64,000 bases of DNA from a virus. Positions 20,552 through 30,012 of this stretch are shown piece by piece. The first letter of the stretch is position 1. Every line of letters begins with the position of its first letter. The stretch covers positions 79,110 to 143,109 of the IMG/VR virus record IMGVR_UViG_3300029319_000002. The stretch is one strand, 5' to 3'. The notes beneath the pieces are model-generated. The model was not told the DNA's origin and did no database searches. It saw only the letters and a list, made by a program, of their open reading frames with translations. The position numbers and the translations under genes were made by a program.

Positions 20552-22507
20552 ATGAGTTTTTTAAGAGTCACAAATATACAAGATCTTAATGGTAACAATA
20601 CTGTTGCTATTACAAGTGCTTCTAGTGGAAATCTAATAGTAAAAAAAGAACTACTTGGTGAAAGTGGAGCAAACTTCACTGGAGTGGGTACAATTAATAA
20701 CATTCAGATTGGTGCAGGGATTATAACCGCTACATCTGGAGTTGTTACTTTTTTTGGAGATATAACTCCAACAGACATTAATGTTTCTGGAGCAATGACT
20801 GCTGCAGGAGGATTCACAGGAGATTTAGTCGGTGATGTTACTGGTGATTTAACGGGAAATGTAGTTGGTTTTGGTGTAAGTATTGTTGGTGTTGGTAGTT
20901 TTGGAAGTCTAAGAGTTGCTGAAGGTGGTGAAAACGGAGTAACAATTAATGAGTCTGGAATACTTTTAGATCAACTTGCTGGAATTGTAACTTCACCAAC
21001 CTTTGATGGAAATTTAACTGGAAATGTCACGGGAGATGTTGAAGGAAATATCGTAGGTCAAGGGGCAAGTATTGTAGGTGTTGGAACATTTGGAAGCGTG
21101 TTCATCACCGGAATTGGAATTACTTTAAACGAATCTGGAATTAATGTCCCTACGGGTGTTATTACTGCAACATCTTTCGATGGAAATTTTGTAGGAACTA
21201 TCGATGGTAATGTTACAGGAACTGCGTCATCAGCAACGACACTAATTGATGCTGGAAATATGCTTGGAGGGACTATCAATAATGATAGATTACCTACAAC
21301 AATTATTGCAAATCTTACTGGAACAGCATCAACAGCAACTAACTTGGCAGATGCTGCTAACATCACTACTGGAACTATCAGTGATGCCAGATTACCAGAT
21401 TTAATTACATCTAATATTAATGTAGATTCTGGAATTTCTACTTTTTCCATAGTTGGTATTAGTACATTATCAGTAACCGAAGTTATTACTGGAATTGCTG
21501 ACACTGCTAATAATCTGGCAGATGCTGCCAATATCACTACTGGAACAATTAGTGATGCTAGATTACCTACAGTAATTACTTCAAATATTGATATATCAAC
21601 TGGTGATTCCACATTTAACAATGTAACTGTTGGTGGTAATTTAGTGGCAACTGCAACTACTGCCACCAATCTAGCAAATGGTGCTAATATCACTGACGGA
21701 ACAATTAGTGATGCAAGATTACCTAATACGATCACTTCCAATATCAATGCCACTGATGGATCTTCATCATTTAATGAAATAACTGTTACTACTTTAACAG
21801 TATCAGGAACCTTAACAGGAACTGCCACAACTGCTACTAATTTAGCAGATGCTGCTAATATCATCACTGGAACAATTAGTGATGCAAGATTACCAGCAGT
21901 AATTACTTCAAATATTACTGCACCATCTGGAGCATCAACATTTGATAATTTAACTGTTACTGGTACATTTACTGGAACTGCAACTACCGCAACTACCGCA
22001 ACTAATCTAGCAAATGCTGCCAATATCACTACTGGAACAATTGATGATGCAAGATTACCAGCAGTAATTACTTCAAATATTACCGCACCATCTGGAGCAT
22101 CAACATTTGATGATTTAACTGTTACTGGTACATTAACAGGAACAGCATCATCATTAGCAAATGCTGCTAACATCAATGCTGGAACAGTTGATAATGCTAG
22201 ATTACCTAATACAATCACTTCTAATATTACTGCACCAGATGGAACATCAACATTTGATAGTTTAACTGCCACTAATGTAACCGCCACTAATTTAACAGTA
22301 TCAGGAACCTTAACTGGAACAGCAACAACATTAGCTGATGCTGGTAATATTACTACCGGAACACTTAATGTTAACAGACTACCTGCGACACTTCCTGTGA
22401 ATATTGGCATTGGCACTCAAACACTTTCATTTTCAGTAGCCGATAGCACTCTTACACTTACTGTTGATGGAATAGGATCTACATCATTCACACTCACATC
22501 TGGATAA
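20552..22507 (+). CDS. Repeat-rich fibre-like structural protein between gp14 and gp15
   Basis: This 651-residue protein has no T4 counterpart at this position. After an N-terminal part with GDLVGDVTGDLTGNV-type glycine repeats, it carries about eight copies of a unit around NITTGTISDARLP.VITSNI, separated by 35 to 60 residues. Such low-complexity, regularly spaced beta repeats are typical of trimeric fibre shafts. The C-terminus is short (TLTLTVDGIGSTSFTLTSG). A neck fibre (whisker-like) or host-contact protein is inferred from its place among neck and tail-terminator genes. The opposite strand is also open for more than 1.3 kb, a by-product of the repetitive codons. Confidence 0.7.
   Translation: MSFLRVTNIQDLNGNNTVAITSASSGNLIVKKELLGESGANFTGVGTINNIQIGAGIITATSGVVTFFGDITPTDINVSGAMTAAGGFTGDLVGDVTGDLTGNVVGFGVSIVGVGSFGSLRVAEGGENGVTINESGILLDQLAGIVTSPTFDGNLTGNVTGDVEGNIVGQGASIVGVGTFGSVFITGIGITLNESGINVPTGVITATSFDGNFVGTIDGNVTGTASSATTLIDAGNMLGGTINNDRLPTTIIANLTGTASTATNLADAANITTGTISDARLPDLITSNINVDSGISTFSIVGISTLSVTEVITGIADTANNLADAANITTGTISDARLPTVITSNIDISTGDSTFNNVTVGGNLVATATTATNLANGANITDGTISDARLPNTITSNINATDGSSSFNEITVTTLTVSGTLTGTATTATNLADAANIITGTISDARLPAVITSNITAPSGASTFDNLTVTGTFTGTATTATTATNLANAANITTGTIDDARLPAVITSNITAPSGASTFDDLTVTGTLTGTASSLANAANINAGTVDNARLPNTITSNITAPDGTSTFDSLTATNVTATNLTVSGTLTGTATTLADAGNITTGTLNVNRLPATLPVNIGIGTQTLSFSVADSTLTLTVDGIGSTSFTLTSG
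21250..22400 (+). repeat. Tandem DNA repeats in the fibre-like gene
   Basis: The protein repeats are also DNA repeats. The clearest pair is 21881-21967 and 22046-22132: 87 bases with two differences and a period of 165. Further diverged copies extend on both sides. Repeats this similar are expected to change copy number by recombination. Confidence 0.8.
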
Positions 22508-22511
22508 AATT

Positions 22512-23552
22512 ATGTTAGGAACTTATGCATACCACGAAATTATAAGGAAAACCGTTATTGGTTTTGGTACTATTTTCAATAATATTGAAATTAGGACTAG
22601 AAATAGTGATGGAACTTATGCACAGGTAATGAAAGTACCTTTGGCATATGGTCCAATGGACAAGTTCCTTGCAATGATTGAGCAACAGTCTCAATATAAG
22701 GATAGAATGGCAATCACTCTTCCTAGAATGGCGTTTGAGATGGTTGGATTATCTTATGATCCAACAAGAAAGACTTCAGTAACTCAAACATTCAAGTCTG
22801 GCAATCAAAGTGGTGCTAAAAAAGTATACATGCCAGTTCCTTATAATGTAGATTTCATCTTATCAATTGCTGCAAAGCAGAATGATGATATTCTACAAAT
22901 CGTTGAGCAGATTATTCCTTATTTCCAACCTTCTTTTAATATCACAGTAAACTTAGTTTCTTCTATTGGAGAAAAGAAGGATATTCCTATTGTTCTAAAC
23001 AATATTGGAATGACTACCGACTATGAAGGTAGTTTTAACGATAGATCTACTATTATCTACAATTTATCATTCACTGCAAAGACTTATATCTTTGGTGCTA
23101 TTGCAGAAAATACATCCGGACTTATTAAGAAAGTGGATGTGGATTACTATACCAGCACTCAGAAGTCCGCTAAGAGACAAGTCAGATATTCTGTTACACC
23201 TAGAGCAGTAAAAGACTATGATAGTGATGCAATTACTCAACTTGTAGAAAATATTGACTTAACAGAAACTGTATTGTCACTCAATGATGCATCTACATTC
23301 AGTGCTAAGGATTATATTGCAATCGGAAGTGAAACTATGGAAATTGTCTCCATAACTGGAAATAATATCAAAGTTAAGAGAGGTATTGAGGGAACTGGAC
23401 CACAAGAACATTATACTGGAGATGCTGTCAATGCAATCACTGCTGCAGACGATGCATTGATTGCTTTCGGAGATGATTTTGGGTTCAATGAAACAACTTC
23501 ATTCTTTGAAGATTTTAAAACCTATAGTCCCGTAACTGGTGAGGATGTTTAA
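22512..23552 (+). CDS. gp15: Tail sheath stabiliser / tail terminator gp15
   Basis: This 346-residue protein is of the T4 gp15 type, which caps the tail tube and sheath and binds the neck. It begins MLGTYAYHEIIRKTVIGFGT and contains YGPMDKFLAMIEQQ and ITLPRMAFEMVGLSYDPTRK, all typical of the family. It is longer than T4 gp15 (272 residues), with an added C-terminal region (about 245-320) that includes LNDASTFSAKDYIAIGSETM. The gp16 gene follows after three bases. Confidence 0.9.
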   Translation: MLGTYAYHEIIRKTVIGFGTIFNNIEIRTRNSDGTYAQVMKVPLAYGPMDKFLAMIEQQSQYKDRMAITLPRMAFEMVGLSYDPTRKTSVTQTFKSGNQSGAKKVYMPVPYNVDFILSIAAKQNDDILQIVEQIIPYFQPSFNITVNLVSSIGEKKDIPIVLNNIGMTTDYEGSFNDRSTIIYNLSFTAKTYIFGAIAENTSGLIKKVDVDYYTSTQKSAKRQVRYSVTPRAVKDYDSDAITQLVENIDLTETVLSLNDASTFSAKDYIAIGSETMEIVSITGNNIKVKRGIEGTGPQEHYTGDAVNAITAADDALIAFGDDFGFNETTSFFEDFKTYSPVTGEDV

Positions 23553-23555
23553 CAT

Positions 23556-23990
23556 ATGTCAAAATTTTCTGAAATAGACAATGCTCTTGATATTGATGGT
23601 AAGTTTGTAGAATCGACTGTTCAAAAATTTGAAGATACCAAATTATCAATAGAAAAGTTAAAAAAATCGGATTTAGACACTGACTATGAATATGCAAGAG
23701 GTCAATTATACTCTCTAATTTCTAAAGGTCAAGAATCTATCAATGTAATCATGGAGATTGCACAGGATGGTGGAAGTCCCAGATCATTTGAAGTTGTTGG
23801 ACAGTTAATTAAAATTGTTGCAGATATTACAGATAAGTTGGTTGATATGCAGAAAAAGATGAAAGATATGGAAGAATCTTCTAGTGGACCGAAGAGTGTA
23901 ACTAATAATAATGCACTTTTTGTTGGATCAACAGCAGAACTGCAAAAACTTATAAAGGACGGTCTTCTAAATAATAAGGAGAATTCTTAA
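23556..23990 (+). CDS. gp16: Terminase small subunit gp16
   Basis: This 144-residue, mostly helical protein lies just after gp15, as in T4, and has the cyanophage gp16 pattern DYEYARGQLYSLISKGQESI and SPRSFEVVGQLIKIVADITD. Small terminase subunits form rings that recognise DNA and regulate the large subunit. In T4, gene 17 directly follows and overlaps; here a 528-residue gene is interposed. Confidence 0.85.
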   Translation: MSKFSEIDNALDIDGKFVESTVQKFEDTKLSIEKLKKSDLDTDYEYARGQLYSLISKGQESINVIMEIAQDGGSPRSFEVVGQLIKIVADITDKLVDMQKKMKDMEESSSGPKSVTNNNALFVGSTAELQKLIKDGLLNNKENS

Positions 23991-23995
23991 TTCTA

Positions 23996-25582
23996 ATGGG
24001 TTGGTCAGACAAATATAAAAAAACAATTGACTGTAATAACCCCAAGGGTTTTTCTCAACGTGCTCATTGCCAAGGGAAAAAGAAAAAAGTGAATGAAGAA
24101 AATGCTAAGAGATGTAAAGTAGGTTACTACTATTGCTTTACTGAAAAAAAGTGTAAAAAGATTCCTATCGGATACCATGTAGGTCGTGGTGGATATCTTG
24201 CAAAAGATAATGAAGATAGTTCCAGTGAAGATAATAAGAACGGTAAGAAAAATGGCAATGGATCTAATGGAAACGGTTCTAACGGTAATGGATCTAATGG
24301 TGGCAATGGAGGTGGAATGAGTGAAGAGCTCAATGCTGACGATAAACCATTCGTTAAAAAATTAGTTGGAAAACTAAGAAAGGGTTCTAAAACACACGCA
24401 AAACAAGCAGATGATTTAGAAAAAGCAATGAAAGAGGAGTCAAATCCTCGTATTCCTCGTAAAAAAGGTCAACCATCTAACTCCAAAAAACACTCTGATC
24501 TATATACTGATGAGAACCCCAAGGGAACTATCCATGGACTTGGTTTTAAAGATGTAACAACTGCCAAGGCAAGTGTTACAAAAATAAAAAATTCAAGTCG
24601 ATCCCATGCTCATAAAATCCAAGCAGCAGTTGCTATGGAACAAAGAGCAAGAGAAATGGGAAAAACTGCTGAAGCTGCTGTTTATCGAAAGTTTATAAAT
24701 TCAATGAAAGAAAAAACTAAGAAAATGAACGAAGGCACTCTCCATAAATGGTTCAAGGGGTCCAAATCAAAAGATGGTAAAGGTGGTTGGGTTAATGTCG
24801 TAACAGGAGGAACCTGTGCGAGTGACAAACCTGGAGAGGGAACTCCAAAGTGTGTTTCTTCTGCAAAAAGAGCAAGTATGACAAAAGCAGAAAGACTCTC
24901 TGCTGCTAGAAGAAAGAAAAAAGCAGATCCTGGACAGCAACAAAAGACTGGTGCTGCAAAACCCACATATGTTTCAACTGACCCTAAAAAGAAAATGAAA
25001 GAAGAAGCAATCCTAGAAACTAAAGACAAGAAAGGAAAAGGTAGTGGCAAGAAAGATGCCTGCTATCATAAAGTAAAGTCTCGTTATTCTGTTTGGCCAA
25101 GTGCATATGCATCTGGTGCGTTGGTCAAGTGCCGTAAGGTTGGTGCTGCAAATTGGGGAAACAAATCTGAAGAAGTCGATATTCAGGAGAAGAAAAAGGG
25201 TGGTGCTAAAAAGTGCTGGCCTGGATATAAAAAAGTTGGCACACAAAAATTATTTGGTAAAACTTATAATCGTTGTGTAAAAGCAAGTTATGAAGTTGAT
25301 GGCATGACTTTTAAAAAATTTAGAGAACTTTCGGAAGGAGCTGCCTGGACAAAAAAGTCCGGTAAGAACCCTTCAGGAGGACTAAATGAGAAGGGTCGTA
25401 AATCTTATGAAAGAGAAAATCCAGGATCAGATCTTAAGGCACCCAGCAAAAAAGTTGGCAATAAGAGAAGAGCATCATTCTGTGCAAGAATGAAAGGTAT
25501 GAAGGCAAAACTAACTTCTGCCAAAACTGCTAGAGATCCTGATAGCAGAATTAATAAATCATTGAGAGCTTGGAACTGTTAA
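23996..25582 (+). CDS. Cys/Lys-rich multi-module protein inserted between the terminase genes
   Basis: This 528-residue basic protein looks like a string of small cysteine-containing modules: (1) residues 1-30, CNNPKGFSQRAHCQGKKKK; (2) CKVGYYYCFTEKKC; (3) a Gly/Asn-rich linker; (4) a helix with KLRKGSKTHAKQADDLEKA; (5) a DUF5872-like unit around GGWVNVVTGGTCASDKPGEG; (6) ACYHKVKSRYSVWPSAYASG; (7) KKCWPGYKKVGTQ; (8) a DUF6321-like end with RRASFCARMKGM and a final LRAWNC. Similar modules recur in large phages and giant viruses, but their function is not known to me. DNA or nucleoprotein binding is inferred from charge. Its place between gp16 and gp17 suggests late expression. Family names are from memory. 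Confidence 0.65.
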   Translation: MGWSDKYKKTIDCNNPKGFSQRAHCQGKKKKVNEENAKRCKVGYYYCFTEKKCKKIPIGYHVGRGGYLAKDNEDSSSEDNKNGKKNGNGSNGNGSNGNGSNGGNGGGMSEELNADDKPFVKKLVGKLRKGSKTHAKQADDLEKAMKEESNPRIPRKKGQPSNSKKHSDLYTDENPKGTIHGLGFKDVTTAKASVTKIKNSSRSHAHKIQAAVAMEQRAREMGKTAEAAVYRKFINSMKEKTKKMNEGTLHKWFKGSKSKDGKGGWVNVVTGGTCASDKPGEGTPKCVSSAKRASMTKAERLSAARRKKKADPGQQQKTGAAKPTYVSTDPKKKMKEEAILETKDKKGKGSGKKDACYHKVKSRYSVWPSAYASGALVKCRKVGAANWGNKSEEVDIQEKKKGGAKKCWPGYKKVGTQKLFGKTYNRCVKASYEVDGMTFKKFRELSEGAAWTKKSGKNPSGGLNEKGRKSYERENPGSDLKAPSKKVGNKRRASFCARMKGMKAKLTSAKTARDPDSRINKSLRAWNC

Positions 25583-25588
25583 TAATGT

Positions 25589-27235
25589 ATGTCTGATAAT
25601 GTATATCTTGGTAATCCTAATCTAAAAAAAGCAAATACTACAATTGAGTTTACTCAAGAAGAGATTGCTGAGTTTATTAAGTGTAAACAAGATCCTGTTT
25701 ATTTTGCAAGAAAATATATAAAAATTGTTTCTGTAGATGAAGGACTTGTTCCTTTTAATCTATATAAATTTCAGGAAAAATTAATTAAACGATTTCATAA
25801 AAATCGTTTTAATATTTGTTTGATGCCACGACAGACTGGTAAATCCACTACCGTAGTTTCATACTTATTACATTATGCAGTCTTTAATGATAATGTAAAT
25901 ATTGGTATTCTTGCAAACAAAGCAGCAACTGCAAGGGAATTACTTGGTAGATTGCAGACTGCTTATGAAAATTTGCCAAAATGGATGCAACAGGGTATCC
26001 TGTCATGGAATAAAGGTTCACTGGAGTTAGAAAATGGATCGAAAATACTTGCGGCTTCTACGTCAGCTTCTGCAGTACGGGGTATGTCCTTTAATATTAT
26101 CTTCCTTGACGAATTTGCCTTTATTCCTAACCATATTGCTGACCAGTTCTTTGCCTCTGTTTATCCTACTATTTCGTCTGGTAAGAGCACGAAAGTCATC
26201 ATAGTTTCAACCCCACATGGTATGAATCATTTCTACCGTATGTGGCATGATGCAGAAAGAAAGAAAAATGAATATGTTCCCACTGTTGTTCACTGGAAAG
26301 AGGTTCCAGGTAGAAACGAAGCATGGAAAAAACAAACAATTGCAAACACTTCAGAAGATCAGTTTAGGGTTGAGTTTGAATGCGAGTTTCTAGGATCTGT
26401 TGATACTTTAATCAATCCAAATGTTCTAAGAAATTTAGTATATGAAGATCCAATAAAAAAGAATAAAGGATTAGATGTTTATGAGAATCCTATTCCAGAG
26501 AGAAATTATATTGTAACTGTTGACGTTGCTAGAGGTGTAAGTCATGACTATTCAGCATTTATTGTCTATGATATTACAGATTTTCCATATAAGGTAGTAG
26601 CAAAGTATAAGAATAATACGATTAAACCAATGCTATTTCCCAATATCATTAAAGACATTGCTGTAGCATACAATCAAGCATATGTTTTGACTGAAGTTAA
26701 TGACCTTGGAGATCAAGTTGCATCTATATTATACTTTGACCTTGAATATGAAAATATTTTAATGTGTGCAATGAGAGGTAGGGCAGGACAAATTGTAGGA
26801 TCAGGATTTAGTGGAAAGAAATCTCAACTTGGTGTTCGCATGACTGCTGCAGTTAAGAAGTTAGGTTGTTCAAACTTGAAGACTTTAGTAGAAGACCATA
26901 AACTAATAACAAAAGATTATGACATCATTTCAGAACTAACTACCTTTATTCAAAGGGGCAGATCTTTTGAAGCAGAAGAAGGATGTAATGATGACCTTGC
27001 AATGTGTTTAGTTATTTTTGCTTGGTTGGTTGCTCAGGACTATTTTAAAGAAATGACGAACAACGACGTTCGCAAGAGAATATATGAGGAACAAAAAAAT
27101 CAAATTGAACAAGATATGGCACCTTTTGGATTTATTCAAACTGGACTTGATGAAGAAAGTTTTTTAGATAAAAATGGTGATAGATGGTACACAGATGAAT
27201 ATGGTGATGTTGCTTCGACATGGGAATTATTTTAA
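25589..27235 (+). CDS. gp17: Terminase large subunit gp17
   Basis: This 548-residue protein is the packaging motor and headful nuclease. The Walker A motif RQTGKST is at residues 81-87 and Walker B IIFLDEF at 170-176, followed by the coupling motif VSTPHG near 206-211. The C-terminal RNase H-like nuclease starts with TVDVARG near residue 310 and has its late acidic residues in EEGCNDDLAMCL near 465-475. It is slightly shorter than T4 gp17 (610 residues) and acts with gp16 at the gp20 portal. Confidence 0.95.
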   Translation: MSDNVYLGNPNLKKANTTIEFTQEEIAEFIKCKQDPVYFARKYIKIVSVDEGLVPFNLYKFQEKLIKRFHKNRFNICLMPRQTGKSTTVVSYLLHYAVFNDNVNIGILANKAATARELLGRLQTAYENLPKWMQQGILSWNKGSLELENGSKILAASTSASAVRGMSFNIIFLDEFAFIPNHIADQFFASVYPTISSGKSTKVIIVSTPHGMNHFYRMWHDAERKKNEYVPTVVHWKEVPGRNEAWKKQTIANTSEDQFRVEFECEFLGSVDTLINPNVLRNLVYEDPIKKNKGLDVYENPIPERNYIVTVDVARGVSHDYSAFIVYDITDFPYKVVAKYKNNTIKPMLFPNIIKDIAVAYNQAYVLTEVNDLGDQVASILYFDLEYENILMCAMRGRAGQIVGSGFSGKKSQLGVRMTAAVKKLGCSNLKTLVEDHKLITKDYDIISELTTFIQRGRSFEAEEGCNDDLAMCLVIFAWLVAQDYFKEMTNNDVRKRIYEEQKNQIEQDMAPFGFIQTGLDEESFLDKNGDRWYTDEYGDVASTWELF

Positions 27236-27259
27236 GGTTCTTTTTAAAGAAAGGGTTTT

Positions 27260-27267
27260 GATAAATA
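27260..27267 (+). promoter_or_regulatory. Late promoter element for gp18
   Basis: GATAAATA, one base from the T4 late consensus, lies 37 bases before the gp18 start in an AT-rich gap. A good ribosome site (GAGGGAG) follows just before the ATG. Confidence 0.6.
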
Positions 27268-27304
27268 TTTTTAGACAAAATCTTTTAATAAAAAAGAGGG
27301 AGAC

Positions 27305-29941
27305 ATGGCTCTAAATTTAGGATCACCAGGAGTTTCTGTAAAGGAAATTGATTTAACTCAAGGTGCAATTCAGGGTGTAGTAGATATTACCGGTGCTATT
27401 GCTGGTCCTTTTGAAAGAGGACCAGTAAGTGAGCCCACACCAATTGCATCTGAGAAGGATCTACTCGACATTTTCGGAAATCCATCATCAACCGACAATC
27501 AGTATGAGTACTTCCTGACTGCATCTCAGTATCTTTCCTATGGTGGAAATTTACAAGTAGTTAGAGTTGGTGGTGGAGAGTTAAGTAATGCTAATGCAGC
27601 AGTAGGAGCTGCAGTTACCACTCTATCAATTCAAAATTATGATGACTTTAATGATAATCATGGTGGAGATACTTCTTACTATTATGCAGCCAGAACTCCT
27701 GGATCTTATGCAAATGGTCTAAAGGTCTGTACGATTGATGCCTATGCTGACCAGGTTCTAACTGGAGTTACTACGGCCGGTATTGCTGTTGGTGCGGGTG
27801 TTACGCAAGCAACAACTGCAGAATATGCTGGTACTGATGGAACTCTAAAAAACCTCGATGGATACCACAAAGGTATCGTCATGGGCATCGGAAGCAGTGA
27901 AATTACAGTCAAGTATGTCTCACACGTATCTGCTGGTGGAACTGAAACTAAAGTCGAATATGGTGAAGGAACTGCTTATGAGTTTGTAACTACTTCTGCT
28001 CTAACTGTTTCTGGTGCTACTGGATCTGCTACAACCACTGTTACCGTATCTCAAAGAGCATTTGCAGGTACAACTGATGCTGCACATGGTTCTGGTGTAA
28101 ATGTTAACCTCTTTAACTCTGTTGCCACAACAACAATCGATAATGCGGGTGGAACATCTCTTGCTGCCTCTGGTGCCGGTGCAACTTCATTCTTTGTTGC
28201 CAGTGCAACTGGAATCACAACATTAACCAAACTATTGATTGATAATGAAATTATTGATATCATCAGTGTAAATTCTACTACTAACTTCATCGGAATTGGT
28301 ACTGATGAAGCAGCTGCTCTTGCAAATAGAGGTCAAGTAGGAACAACAACTGCTGCTCACGTTGATGGTTCAACTGTAAGAGTGGTTGATGCCTCTTTCG
28401 TTGCCGGAACCACTGATGGTGCTGTTGCTGCTGGTGATCTATCATTCGGAGTTGTCGGTTCTGCTAGTAGTTTCACCAGTGGAGATATTGCTCAGATTGA
28501 TAGTGAGTTCCTCCTAGTTTCTGGAACTTCCGAAAGCAGCACACTAACTCCTACCGGTAAAAAGAACTGGTATGATGAGCAAAAGTTAGGACTTGCAAAC
28601 GGTGATATTTTCTGGAAGTCTATTGCACCCAAACCTAAAACTTCTGAGTATGCCTCTAGCAGAGGTTCCCGTAATGACCAGATGCATATAGTTGTTGTTG
28701 ATGATGAAGGTGGAGTTTCTGGAAATGCCGGAACCATTCTAGAGAAGCATATCAATCTATCCAAGGCATTTGATGCTACAAGTTCTGCTAGCCTATCTGT
28801 ATATTATAAGGATTATGTCAAGAATAATTCTGGACAAATATATCCAGGTGTCGCAGAAACTGGTTCTGCCACCGGATTTACTGCTGGAGCAGCAAGTCTA
28901 ACTGCCTTAGGTTCTGGTGCCGGTGCCGCAGGACAGAAAGCACAAGACGTTCTTGCATTCCATGCATGTGGTACTAAAACATATGCATTAGAAAATGGAT
29001 ATAATTATTCCGGGACTCTAACTGCTCCTGGATATTCTTGCACACTCGCAAGTATTGTTAGTGGTTATTCTGAGTTTTCTTCGGAAGATATTCCCATTGA
29101 CTTCTTAATCATGGGACCTTCAATGTCTGCAAGTAGAGCAGAGTCACAAGCCAAGGCAAACAAACTCATTACAATTGCTAATGAGAGAAAGGATTGTATG
29201 GCATGTATTTCTCCTCATCGTGGTGATGTTGTTGGTAATGCTAATGGATCTACCGACATCACTAACAAAATTATTCAGTATTATGATGGAATTACTCATA
29301 GTTCTTATGCAGTATTTGATACTGGATATAAGTATACATTCGATAGATTTACAAATTCTTTCGTATATGTACCCACTAGTGGTGATATTGCTGGCATCAT
29401 GGCAAGAACTAATAGCATTAACTTCCCCTGGTACTCACCCGCAGGTGCTGCTAGAGGTGCTCTGAACAATGTTATTAAACTTGCATATAATCCCACTCAA
29501 TTAGAAAGAGATAGATTATATGGTGCTGCAATTAATCCAATCATCACAACTAGAGGACAGGGAACAGTTCTTTTTGGAGATAAAACATCCTTAGGAAAAG
29601 AAGGTTCTGCTTTCAGTAGAATTAACGTTCGTCGTTTATTCCTCACAATCGAAGAATCTATCTCTAGATTCTCCAGATCTACATTATTTGAATTCAACGA
29701 TACTATTACAAGAGCAAACTTTGTAAACATTGTTGAACCATATCTTCGTGATATTCAGGCTAAGAGAGGTATTACCGACTTTAGACTTATTTGTGATGAG
29801 AGCAATAACACACCTGATGTTATTGATAGAAATGAATTTAGAGCAGATATCTTTATTCAACCTGCTAGATCAATCAACTTCATCTCCTTGACATTCGTTG
29901 CCACTGCAACTGGTGCTAGCTTCACTGAGGCTGCTGGTTAA
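27305..29941 (+). CDS. gp18: Tail sheath protein gp18
   Basis: This 878-residue protein has the conserved sheath N-terminus (LGSPGVSVKEIDLT, then GAIAGPFERGPVSEPTPI) and C-terminal domain (FPWYSPAGAARGALNNV, FGDKTSL, INVRRLFLTIEESI). T4 gp18 has 659 residues; the excess is a variable central region (about residues 140-400) rich in Ala/Thr/Gly, probably exposed on the outside of the sheath. It contains repeats such as GATSFFVASATGITTLTKLL. It is followed by two hairpins before gp19. Confidence 0.95.
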   Translation: MALNLGSPGVSVKEIDLTQGAIQGVVDITGAIAGPFERGPVSEPTPIASEKDLLDIFGNPSSTDNQYEYFLTASQYLSYGGNLQVVRVGGGELSNANAAVGAAVTTLSIQNYDDFNDNHGGDTSYYYAARTPGSYANGLKVCTIDAYADQVLTGVTTAGIAVGAGVTQATTAEYAGTDGTLKNLDGYHKGIVMGIGSSEITVKYVSHVSAGGTETKVEYGEGTAYEFVTTSALTVSGATGSATTTVTVSQRAFAGTTDAAHGSGVNVNLFNSVATTTIDNAGGTSLAASGAGATSFFVASATGITTLTKLLIDNEIIDIISVNSTTNFIGIGTDEAAALANRGQVGTTTAAHVDGSTVRVVDASFVAGTTDGAVAAGDLSFGVVGSASSFTSGDIAQIDSEFLLVSGTSESSTLTPTGKKNWYDEQKLGLANGDIFWKSIAPKPKTSEYASSRGSRNDQMHIVVVDDEGGVSGNAGTILEKHINLSKAFDATSSASLSVYYKDYVKNNSGQIYPGVAETGSATGFTAGAASLTALGSGAGAAGQKAQDVLAFHACGTKTYALENGYNYSGTLTAPGYSCTLASIVSGYSEFSSEDIPIDFLIMGPSMSASRAESQAKANKLITIANERKDCMACISPHRGDVVGNANGSTDITNKIIQYYDGITHSSYAVFDTGYKYTFDRFTNSFVYVPTSGDIAGIMARTNSINFPWYSPAGAARGALNNVIKLAYNPTQLERDRLYGAAINPIITTRGQGTVLFGDKTSLGKEGSAFSRINVRRLFLTIEESISRFSRSTLFEFNDTITRANFVNIVEPYLRDIQAKRGITDFRLICDESNNTPDVIDRNEFRADIFIQPARSINFISLTFVATATGASFTEAAG

Positions 29942-29954
29942 TATCGTTAATGAT

Positions 29955-29995
29955 GCCCAGTCATGAGACTGGGCACTTGATTTTGTTAAAATCAA
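29955..29995 (+). promoter_or_regulatory. Tandem hairpins between gp18 and gp19
   Basis: GCCCAGTC/GACTGGGC (29955-29974, loop ATGA) is a perfect 8-bp stem. It is followed at once by TTGATTTT/AAAATCAA (29977-29995, loop GTT). There is no long T-run, so complete termination is unlikely; attenuation or mRNA end protection that sets the sheath-to-tube ratio is possible. Confidence 0.6.
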
Positions 29996-30012
29996 TTAAT
30001 TAGGACAGAACA

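Noticed and set aside
21058-22416. Long open frame on the - strand (about 450 codons) opposite the fibre-like gene
   Set aside because: It is a by-product of the repeated Thr/Ala/Asn codons of the + strand gene. The translation is a Val/Leu/Pro/Ala repeat without domain features, and all other genes run on +.
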